A DNA stretch of 64,000 bases from Thelephora terrestris (taxonomy: Eukaryota; Basidiomycota; Agaricomycetes; Thelephorales; Thelephoraceae), in assembly GCA_015956445.1 (NCBI GenBank), contig WIUZ02000014.1, positions 1-64,000 on the forward strand. Direction: 5' to 3'. Shown piece after piece: positions 55,901 through 64,000 of this stretch. The notes beneath the pieces are model-generated. The model made no database searches. It saw only the letters and a list, made by a program, of their open reading frames with translations, and had not been told where the DNA came from. Position 1 is the stretch's first letter. Each line of letters begins with the position of its first letter. A program made the position numbers and the translations under genes.

Positions 55901-58145
55901 GTGAAATCTTTTGCTGCTTGGCTAATGACCTGAAACAGTGAATTTGACGGCGTCGGTGTCTTTGAGGTTGAAAGGGGTTGTCATCGATGTCAGGGAGTGG
56001 ATCGCTGCATTCAGAATGAGGAAAAGACAGTGAATGGGTTGGGGAACCAAACGGATCGAGAGGAGGATGGGATTATTCAAAGCATGATTCGAGCTAGATA
56101 GGAAACACAGAGCCATCAGCCGAACCGCAGACGCGAAAAGATTCCTCGTCAGAATGGAGAGGCAACAGGTCGCGAAGTAGAGGTGAGTGCAACGGGGCAG
56201 GTTAACTTTGGGATAGATGCGGTGAGCTCTCTTGGGCGTTTTGTGTAGACGAAAACGGTTTAGAGATGGAATGGCACTTGTCAACTTCTAGTGGAGGGGC
56301 TTGGAGGGGTCGTGATAAAGAGAACTGAGTGAACGCCGCGTGCTACTTCCAAAACGGGATGAGCTGCTCGTTTTCTCAACACGCCATCCTGCGCCATTAC
56401 TCCACAGCATACATTCACCTTTTCTTTCACCATCGTCGGAATTTGAGGGGCCTGAAATCACGATTATTGTACCGCTCACGGAGATGAACTTGAAAGCTAG
56501 CATCCTGGCTCTGGAAGTGGAAGCTACTGCAAAACCTCGGTAGACTATGACCATGAGGCGTTCATCAGGGAGTCCCGCGCACAGCTCCAGGGAAGTATCA
56601 GAGCCGGATTTTCGCAGCCATTTTCTACGCGGATTCCTTTTGACCTCCAGCTCCCCGGTGTGTCCTTCCCCTTTCTCGTGGTCCTCAGTCGCCGGCTTTT
56701 TGACACCGTTCTTCCCCAAGCTCACCGCCCTCGCCCTTTACACCATCCCTGCCGGCACCGGCCTTTCTCATCTGCAAATCAACAAAGCACAAGCGCTTCT
56801 GTCAAGAGATACACCTTACCCGCAAACAAGGACAGGGAGGTTCGGACACCACCAGCATCGAAGTCTCTATCGAGCACTATGCCGCATGCGTCGATTGTCA
56901 CCCATCTGTTGGAAACCCCACGGGCAAGTCCGCAGGAGGGTTGTCGGTCAATGACTCGGAAACATTGAGGCTGATCCGCCCGTCAAGGCTATGAGTAGGT
57001 TGGTATGATTCCGTTGCCCAGTTCGTTTTCCTTCGATGTTATCTCGACCCCGGTGACATACTGATAGCGGAGCTCAACTAGGACCAATGCACCGAGGAGT
57101 TCAAGTTGAATTTCTTCCCAAACGACCCAAGCCTGTCGGGATGATGGGTCACTCAGCTACGCGTTCGACGGGACTTCTGCAGCTGGCTACGCAGCGCAAC
57201 CATCGGCGGGTGCAAATACTGGAATTTGCGCTGAGCATTCAAGATTCCAAGGACCCGCCGTGTTTTTGAGCCGTCTTGTGAGTTGTCCGGGGAAATCTCA
57301 ATCATCTAGTTTTAACACTCCTTCGAAGGTGACGGAACTCTGAGCAAACATTGCAATGTACACGGGACTCATGTTGTCGGGACTGCTGTTTCCGGACATC
57401 TAGGAGACCTCGCCTCGCCTCCGTTTTTCTATCCATCTACAAAGCCTGAGTCTATTTTTCTGCACACGCAATCATCTGGTAACCGTAGCGCCGACGAGTC
57501 GCATGGCCCACGACCAATGATCATCCCGAGGTGATCCCTGCGCTTTGGTACTCGGTCGTCTCGATCTGGAGGTTGCAAACGTCGACGACAAGGCTGGAGG
57601 AGGATGCGAAGATGTTGGAGCTTTGGCATGCCCACACGTCTGCTTGGCTGGTGAGGACCATTGTCGCGAAAGTGTCGGATAGAGGGACTGGTGTCGCGCG
57701 CCTCTAGACCCGTCATTGGGATCTGTGCCGACACATAGGGATTCCTCTGCTGCAGGTTGTCTTCAACTTTGCTCAGCAGATGTGGCAGATTGGGTACCTT
57801 ACCCAAAATATGATCCCATCGTTGGAGGGTACAGAGGATCCCTGAGGATGATAGGCATATAGACTTGATGATGTACCGGGAAGCCGTGTCCGAGTTCTTT
57901 CATTCAGTGTTTCTCCTCGTCTGGATGATCAGTCAGTATCTGAGATCTATAATCTCAGCCATCCTTAGGTTCTGAGGTGCCTCGTTCTCAGTTGAAAATT
58001 GTGCAATGCCAACTTGGGGGTTTTGCCTACCTTTGCTTTAGATATCAAACCACACGATGAACTCGTGGAAGAAGTACTACCTTCACTATAAGGATGTGAT
58101 AGAGTACCTTGGTAACAAAGCCATCAGCGATGGGGAGAAGAGGGC
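55901..58145. other. No confident gene; short dispersed repeat F
   Basis: Several frames of 100-145 codons occur on both strands without family features. A segment GTAACCGTAGCGCCGAC, then CATGGCCCACGACC lies at 57,478-57,517 and recurs at 58,777-58,816 (repeat F). Plus-strand pieces near 57,590-57,830 look coding-like but broken. Confidence 0.35.
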
Positions 58146-58192
58146 ACTTGTATCGCTGATTGGCTGGACAAAACTTATCCCTGATTGATTGA
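58070..58192. repeat. Dispersed repeat C, copy 2
   Basis: GAAGTACTACCTTC, CGCTGATTGGCTGGACAA and TCCCTGATTGATTGAACAACG match 17,726-17,812 in order. The inner spacing differs: about 60 bp are extra here. Confidence 0.5.
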
Positions 58193-58305
58193 ACAACGGC
58201 AATTTCACCTCCATCTGTTGTGGTCTAACTGGTGTACAACCGCACCAGAAGTTCTTCAATTGCCTGCTTCCAGTAGTGCTGTATAAATGAACTTCAGGAT
58301 TTCGC

Positions 58306-58412
58306 AAAAGCAATCTAACCGTGGGCTGTCGACGGGAATATGGGCTCTACAGCCAAAGTTTGATCAAACGAAAAATAAGGCCCCCTCCCTTTCGGTCATG
58401 GGGATTACTCTT
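58306..58412. repeat. Dispersed repeat D, copy 1
   Basis: CAATCTAACCGT, GCCAAAGTTTGATC and CCCCCTCCCTTTCGGTC, then GGGGA, are shared with 59,452-59,575. The pyrimidine-rich end (CCTCC(C)TTCGGTCGT) also occurs at 61,489-61,513. Confidence 0.7.
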
Positions 58413-59247
58413 ATTGATCCTCACGTAAATCTCGTTCTTAGGGATACGATAATATAAAAAAATGGACACGTGATGATGGTGAGGACCTGTATACTTATAA
58501 GGCGAATGATGAGGTGAGTTAGCGGTTTGGATTTGTCGCATTGTTGAGGATAGGCCATACTGTGCTGACACGACCAACCAGGCAGTCATCAATTCATCCG
58601 ACATCCCCTGGTCTGCCGCCGCCGTGCCGTCACCGGTGTCATCCGCCATCCCTGGAGTTGCACCCAATACATGTCGTTGGCTGCCTGAATGCGGTCAGAA
58701 CCAGATGTGAGTGCCTAACACATTTTTTTGCTCAAGGGTGAGATTTTCGGTGTCCCCTTATCAGAATGAAAAATAACCGTAGCGCCAACAAACGGCATTG
58801 CCCACGACCCCCTTTGCCTTCCCAAGCACGTGTACTTACGAGGGGGGTTGAAGTTGCCCGAGTCAACGATTCTAATGTTTGAGAGGAGCAGTACGTGTAT
58901 TGTCACTCCACAAGCATAACACAGACCAGATATGTGTATACTCTCGCTGCGGCGTCGAAAGGAGTTTCCCTGACCCCCTGGTGAATCCTCATTACTAACT
59001 AAGGCGAATGGAAGGAACGATACGCGGGGGATGGTATGATAACAGGGGAGTCCTGTGAGAGATAGCGTGCAATGCAAGAAAGTGAAGTTGAAGACGGGAG
59101 AGGGGAGAGGGGGTGTTGTGGAAACGGAGGAGTGAGGGAAAGGTGTTTGTAGTTGAGAGCAGGGTAGACGTGCGATCGGAGAATGTTCACGGGGATTGTC
59201 ACGTTGGGTAGACGAAACAAGGGGGAATTAGGCGTTGGGCTCTATCA
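58413..59247. other. No gene; repeat F copy 2
   Basis: Holds the second copy of repeat F (58,777-58,816). Minus-strand frames up to 120 codons show no family. Nothing else is supported. Confidence 0.35.
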
Positions 59248-59437
59248 CGGCGTTGGGTGCCCAACGTGTGGAGATGTTTGAAACGAACAGTCTGTTCTGA
59301 AGAAAACATGCGGGGCAAGTGCAACTTCAAGAGGAACTGTCATGGCATTAGGAGCCCAACGTACGGAGACATTTAGGGTGAACAGTCTGTTTTGGGGAAA
59401 AGACGCGGGGCAAGTGCAACTTCAAGGGGAGCTGCTG
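59248..59437. repeat. 95-bp tandem duplication
   Basis: Copies 59,248-59,342 and 59,343-59,437 share GCCCAACGT, GAACAGTCTGTT and CGGGGCAAGTGCAACTTCAA. They are about 80 percent alike. Copy 1 begins with the perfect dyad CGTTGGG / CCCAACG. Confidence 0.8.
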
Positions 59438-59451
59438 AGGCGGAAGAGAAA

Positions 59452-59575
59452 GACAATCTAACCGTAAACAGACTGTGGGTAAAAACCATTTCAAATGTCG
59501 ATGGGAGTTAGGCTGTAGGGCCAAAGTTCGATCTTACAAAAGAATAAGACCCCCTCCCTTTCGGTCGTGGGGAAT
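59452..59575. repeat. Dispersed repeat D, copy 2
   Basis: Same order of blocks as 58,306-58,412: CAATCTAACCGT, GCCAAAGTTCGATC and CCCCCTCCCTTTCGGTCGTG. Confidence 0.7.
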
Positions 59576-59650
59576 ATCTGCACAATAAATATAGGGGAGC
59601 CAGGGGATCGTGTGAGATCCTCAAAGGAGATTAAAGAGTTTTCAGAAAGT

Positions 59651-59721
59651 GTGCACAACAAGACTCGAACTGATCACTTCCGGGATTGGTTCTGAGCGTT
59701 AACCACTAGACCATTGTCCCT
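59651..59721 (-). tRNA. tRNA-like relic (pseudo-tRNA or SINE head)
   Basis: The minus strand carries an A-box-like TGGTCTAGTGGTTAACGC and, about 30 bp on, a B-box-like AGTTCGAGTC. Spacing fits RNA polymerase III internal promoters and resembles a Glu/Gln-type tRNA. The anticodon stem does not pair and the acceptor pairs at only about four of seven positions, so it is not a working tRNA. Confidence 0.4.
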
Positions 59722-60047
59722 TTGGAGTTCAGTTTCTTGCACGTAAAATATATGCAGCTTGTCAAAATAACTCAACAGAATGGCATTTTCACACCTCCAA
59801 ACCCTCTCTGGAAATAGCGATACTTATGTGGCATTGACTCTTGCTGTTTGCCCCACTGCCGCTGGCCTGACTGTAACCCTGTTGGCAGAGCCAGCAGTTG
59901 TCACCGCCGAACCTGCCGGCCAACCCAGGCAGTGGTTGGTCATCCTGACGGTGCCCCACGGGCGCTTGTCATAGATTTCGGCAGTTGCCATTGCCGGGAG
60001 ATAGTCACGGGGCCAAATCAATTTGAGTCAACCATCTATTAGTATTA
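59722..60047. other. No gene recognised
   Basis: A 64-codon frame at 59,780 has no family features and the opposite strand is equally open. Nothing further is supported. Confidence 0.35.
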
Positions 60048-60318
60048 CAGCGAGTTGCAAATCGATAGACGTGTTTTTGAAAAGACAGGATAGTTTTTTT
60101 TTTTTACAGCTGTGACATGTAAACAAAGGTTTATGACCCCCAGGCCCACCGAACTGAGCGCTCTCCGTGGTTTGCCGTCCCACGGCACCATCCATCGACA
60201 CCCGATTTTGATCTCCTCAAATTTTGGATTCAAATATCTTTGTTTATATGTCACAGTGTAAACAAAAAAAAACAGTCCTGTTTTTCCAAAAACACGCCTA
60301 CCGACTTGCAACTCGCTG
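60048..60318. mobile_element. 271-bp MITE with about 80-bp inverted ends
   Basis: The left end CAGCGAGTTGCAAATCGATA, through GTGTTTTTG, a T-run and TGTGACATGTAAACAAAG, is the reverse complement of the right end (CTTTGTTTATATGTCACAG ... CACGCCTACCGACTTGCAACTCGCTG) with about 85 percent identity. The arms are long for the length, leaving about 100 bp of loop. No coding capacity. A target-site duplication could not be fixed. Confidence 0.85.
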
Positions 60319-60339
60319 CAGTCAGACTTCCCAGGCACT

Positions 60340-60530
60340 GCACAGAACGCGGGAACCATGGGAACATATTTCCCGTTTCAGAGCCTCATGCACTCAAAGT
60401 GACATTCTGCCGGACTTCCCGGGCAGAGCGCTGCTGGGAACGTGGGAATGTGGGAACGAACGGTCAGAAAGGCACAATTCCCGGGCATACGCACTGCAAC
60501 GTTACCGGCGCCAGGGGCGCCAATCCCCGA
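60340..60530 (+). repeat. Outlying unit of the 61.5-62.6 kb array
   Basis: CGCGGGAACCATGGGAACATA, TTTCCCGTTTC, GGGAACGTGGG, CAGAAAGGCACAATTCCCGG and ACCGGCGCCA match the array units, in order, about 1 kb away. The stretch between (60,531-61,506) has no gene and does not repeat. Confidence 0.75.
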
Positions 60531-61506
60531 CTCCCTCTGTTATTTAGGATTTTTCTTCCAGCTATTTAGTTTAGTACCGAACGAAGCCCTTAGCTGTCCA
60601 TCTACACAAAAATCAGACAATCCATATTTTTTGTTAGCTGGAAAAACAGGACGACACTCCAAGAGTCCAAATGCACTGATGCAACGTCGATTGGTCTCGT
60701 GACTGTTCCCTCCACCTCTCTCCGACTCTCGAAAGGCTTACCTGCTGCCACATTGGCAACATTGATCCCTCGACTCCTGTTTCCAGGATAGAGATCGCAA
60801 CGGAATTTTATCGCGCTAGGTTCCACCTTTGGAAGACAAGACTTAAGCTGGCTGGACGGAACTTGTAGCCGACTTACCGAGGAGACCACAGAATCATTTA
60901 CTGTTGCTTTGGGAGGATCCCAACGAGTCGGATGGCACAGCAACTGGGGAGCAATCACAGGCCTGTACCGGTAGTGCACAGATTGGCACGCCAGCAATGA
61001 TATCTTGGGCAATGAGGAGGAGGGGTTGTCAGTCTACAAAGATCTTCAGTCGACAGTTGCACTGGTTCATTTGTATGTTGTCAGAAGTTTCGTGAGCCCG
61101 GCCTTTGTTCGCTGTCCGCTGGGAACACCCACACGGAATCTCTGAACACTTCCAAGGAGTGCATCATTCGACAGCACCTGGAGCCGCCGCGTGGGTATTT
61201 TATTGTCGTTCGAGACGAAGGTTATCGGATAGTGATGGTTGAGGACATCAAACTCTGACATATCTTTGAGTTTATTGGATCTGATTTTTTTTTGATATTA
61301 TGACCCAATGACCGTGTATACCGGGCCTCTAAGCAGCAAGAGGGAGAGGGAAAAGGCGATGGTCGGGGTCCCGAACGTTTGTGTATATCTACGGATCGAC
61401 CTTTTCCGGAAGTGATATGAAATCGGGTCGGTCGGGTCGGAGTGGAGCCGTTCATTGGCTGGGAGGTGGGCACGTTTCGTCACAGACCAAACCCTCCTCC
61501 TTCGGT

Positions 61507-62645
61507 CGTCGGGGACCAGACATGGGAACGTGGGAAAATGTTTCCCGTTCCATCAGACAGATGCGCTACAGGGAACATGGGAACCGTGGAAAAGTATTTC
61601 CTGACCAGAACAATCAGAAAGGCACGATTCCCGGGCAGACGCGCTGCACCAGACATGGGAACCGTGGGAAAATGTTTCCCGTTCCATCAGGCAGACATGC
61701 TGCGGGGAATGTGGGAACCGTGGAAAAGTATTTCCTGTCCAGAACAATCAGAAAGGCACAATCAGAAAGGCACGATTCCCTGGCAGACGCGCTGCACCAG
61801 ACAGGGAACTGTGGGAACATGTTTCCCATTCCATCAGGAAGACGCGCTGTGGGCAGGGAACATGGGAACTGTGGAAAAGTATTTCCTGTTCCAGAACAAT
61901 CAGAAAGGTTCCATGCCCGGGCAAACGCGCACGGGACGTGGGAACCGTGGGAAGATGTTTCCCATTCCATAATGGTGCCAGGCAGACGCACGCGGGGAAC
62001 ATGGGAACCGTGGAAATGTATTTCCTCTTACAAAACGGGCAGAAAGGCAGGAACCGTGGGAAAATGTTTCCCGTTCCATCAGGCAGACATGCTGCGGGGA
62101 ACGTGGGAACTGTGGAAAAGTATTTCCTGTTCCAGAACAATTGGAAAGGCACGATTCCCGGGCAGACGCGCTGCACCAGACATGGGAACCGTGGGAAAAT
62201 GTTTCCCATTCCATCAGGCAGACATGTTGCGGGGAACGTGGGAACCGTGGAAAAGTATTTCCTGTTCCAGAACAATCGGAAAGGCACGATTCCCGGGCAA
62301 ACGCGCACGGGACGTGGGAACCGTGGGAAGATGTTTTCCGTATCATAACGGCACTTGCCAGGCAGACGCACGCGGGGAACATGGGAACCGTGGAAATGTA
62401 TTTCCTCTTCCAGAACGGGCAGAAAGGCACGACCGCACTGCAAACCGTGGGAAAATATTTCCCGTTCCAGAACAGCACGCACCCAGACGTGCTACAGGCA
62501 ATGTAGAAACCGTGGGAAAATATTTCTGGTTGCAGAATGGCACCGGAGGCATGATCTGCCGGCATTGCCGGGGCAGACGCGCTGCGAAACGTGGGAACAT
62601 ATTTCCTGTTGTGGAAGGAGCGATCGGTGCGACGGGCGCCAGATA
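61507..62645 (+). repeat. Hairpin-rich array of about 130-bp units
   Basis: About eight to nine composite units, each of two related halves of about 65 bp. One half reads GGGAACCGTGGGAAAATGTT then TCCCGTTCC; the other reads GGGAACCGTGGAAAAGTATT then TCCTGTTCCAGAAC, followed by GAAAGGCACGATTCCCGGG. Each half centres on a near-palindrome (GGGAAA-N3-TTTCCC or GGAAA-N4-TTTCC). Starts of the first half lie near 61,518, 61,656, 61,800, 61,936, 62,050, 62,181, 62,314 and 62,440. Copies differ by point changes and small deletions. Long frames are open on both strands (421 codons on plus) as a by-product of the unit composition. Confidence 0.9.
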
Positions 62646-62717
62646 GTGGTACACTATCGGCTCGGAATATATGAAGTTGAAAAGGGGGATATAAATATAG
62701 AACACAGAGAATTATAT

Positions 62718-62843
62718 CCCCACTATAGTTAGACACATAGTGGGGAACTGCATTATGTTCCCACTAGGGCTGGGCACAGAGTAGGGCAACTGCACTATAT
62801 CCCCACTAGGGTTGGGCACATAGTAAGGCAATCTATATTCCAC
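62718..62843 (+). repeat. Repeat of about 42 bp, three copies
   Basis: Units starting near 62,718, 62,759 and 62,801 read CCCACTAGGG(C/T)TGGGCACA, then GTAGGGCAACTGCACTATAT with changes. The array directly follows the hairpin array and opens the AT-rich tail. Confidence 0.8.
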
Positions 62844-64000
62844 TGCATATTACATGCCACATGGTACACTAGATATGAAGGTTCTCTGGAGCTACTTCTT
62901 TCCAAATTTTGCCGGCCTATTCAACCCCATTTGGTAACTGATATACAGACCAAGCAGCCAGATCAATTTACCCACGCCTCTTGACTCTGAACCACCACCA
63001 TCTATGCACCAGAGCAACCACCCTTTGAAAAGTAGCATCTTTCTCCCCTGTTGAAATAGTGCTTGCACTTATCATTGGCCAAAACCTATCCAGATGTCAG
63101 CTCCTACAAAACAAAAAGCCATAAATAAAAAGCCTGCGCCTCCAGAGGGGGATGCCATTGTGCTTGAGATACATAGAAATGTGGGTGTGAGTAATATGTC
63201 TCAATGAATGTAATTTCATCACTGATGGGTTACCTCTAGTCCTCAATCACTGCCAACAACACTCTCTCTGCTCAGATGAGCAAAAGAGTGGGCTTGTCCC
63301 CAAGGCTTTCCTGGGTTATGCAAGAGTGAATCTTGTTGATGACCCTGTTCCCAAGCCAGGGTAGGCCAATGGAGTCTCCCTAGATCAGACTCACTCAAGG
63401 CTCTCAAACCCTTCATCCCTCTTTACAATATCCATTACTGGGTTGCTGGTAGAAACTTTAGCATATTCTAGTGCATTCCAGCATGTTTCAAAGGATTCTA
63501 CAACTTTCCGTGAACTTCCAAGCTTGTTTAATTTCTTATCTTATCTTATCTTATTCATCAATGAACAAATCATTTTTATTCTTTGAATAATTTGAATAAT
63601 CTGTTTGGTCTGTTTGTTTGCTGTTTCCCCAGAATCTGATCTGTATCATATATTGTCATCATTGATTTCAATGACCTTGCCTCTTCACTCACCTATTGTC
63701 ACTAATATTGAAGTCTTCTTAGCACAGTCTTTGCTTCTGTTTCAGACTCAATAATATCACATGATATACAAATAATAAAAGTGGAACATAACTTCTACAA
63801 GTTGGGGACATCACTTCTAAAAGTGTGTACTTTTCTGTTTTTCACATTCTTTTCCAAAACATGTTGATTAAACCCAATTAAACCACTGGAACAGTAACTA
63901 GTCATTTTCCTGATGCAACAATCTTGGAATTGGCACTGTCAATTCCAAGATTGTTGATCAAATATAAATTTCACCCATCCACCAGAGTGTATTAGTGACA
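62844..64000. other. AT-rich, CpG-depleted tail, no gene
   Basis: No frame of note is present. By eye only about four CpG dinucleotides occur in nearly 1.2 kb, against dozens per kb elsewhere in the window. It includes a TTATC repeat (about 63,535-63,556) and a long hairpin at 63,911-63,960. It may be the edge of an old, methylated repeat whose body lies outside the window. Confidence 0.55.
63911..63960. repeat. Perfect 17-bp inverted repeat
   Basis: CAACAATCTTGGAATTG and its exact complement flank the 7-bp loop GCACTGT (63,933-63,939). Pairing continues outward as TGAT / ATCA with one bulged base. Confidence 0.9.

Noticed and set aside
59651-59721. Functional tRNA gene
   Set aside because: Anticodon and acceptor stems do not pair although A and B boxes are recognisable.
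61381-62646. A 421-codon plus-strand open frame and 244-278 codon minus frames
   Set aside because: They lie wholly in a tandem array, repeat the same peptide with little variation and are open on both strands, so they are by-products of the repeat.
62844-64000. An LTR-type element
   Set aside because: Composition suggests an old repeat, but no paired long repeats or coding parts are visible in the window.

Overview
The window looks like chromosomal DNA of a mushroom-forming basidiomycete (Agaricomycetes). Genes are broken by many introns of about 45-65 bp with GT(G/A)NGT donors and (C/T)AG acceptors. Several products (F-box/LRR protein, PHD-finger protein, Pif1 helicase, OrsD/RecQ-type helicase, Plavaka transposase, 2OG-oxygenase-like protein) are of kinds typical of these fungi. 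Long stretches hold decayed gene copies and dispersed repeats, so this is an accessory, repeat-rich region. No telomere repeat, rRNA or intact tRNA was seen. Gene models were spliced by eye; where stated, every junction was checked for reading frame.

Layout. 0-6 kb: an F-box gene and a Cys-rich orphan gene, both on the minus strand. 7.2-13.4 kb: a 6.2-kb block bounded by long inverted arms. It holds a decayed BET bromodomain-factor copy, another decayed minus-strand gene and a two-exon orphan. 15.3-17.2 kb: a five-exon gene for a Med25-like von Willebrand A domain, followed by a disordered Ser/Pro-rich frame. 18.5-22.1 kb: a divergent pair, an acidic 394-residue orphan and a 620-residue PHD-finger protein with a possible His/Cys caspase-like domain. 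23.6-23.9 kb: a 73-bp hairpin minisatellite. 25.4-25.9 kb: an Hsp70 pseudogene with a micro-inversion.

26.8-40.9 kb is the most coherent block. It has three large, apparently intact genes: a 907-residue orphan (minus), a 566-residue Pif1 helicase (minus) and, divergent from Pif1, a 1,796-residue protein. The last carries four zinc fingers of C2H2/OrsD type, a tyrosine-recombinase-like core and a RecQ-type helicase with a Cys-rich tail. This is the best candidate for a little-described, possibly mobile, DNA-processing system.

41.5-48.5 kb: repeat copies and a dead Plavaka DNA transposon. 49.0-52.5 kb: a six-exon gene for a protein with an HxD...H double-stranded beta-helix oxygenase signature, then another orphan frame. 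52.7-62.7 kb: gene relics (Gpr1/Fun34 transporter, possibly P450), short dispersed repeats, a tRNA-like relic, a 271-bp MITE and a hairpin-rich array of about 130-bp units. From about 62.8 kb to the end the DNA becomes AT-rich and nearly free of CpG, which suggests a methylated, mutated repeat.
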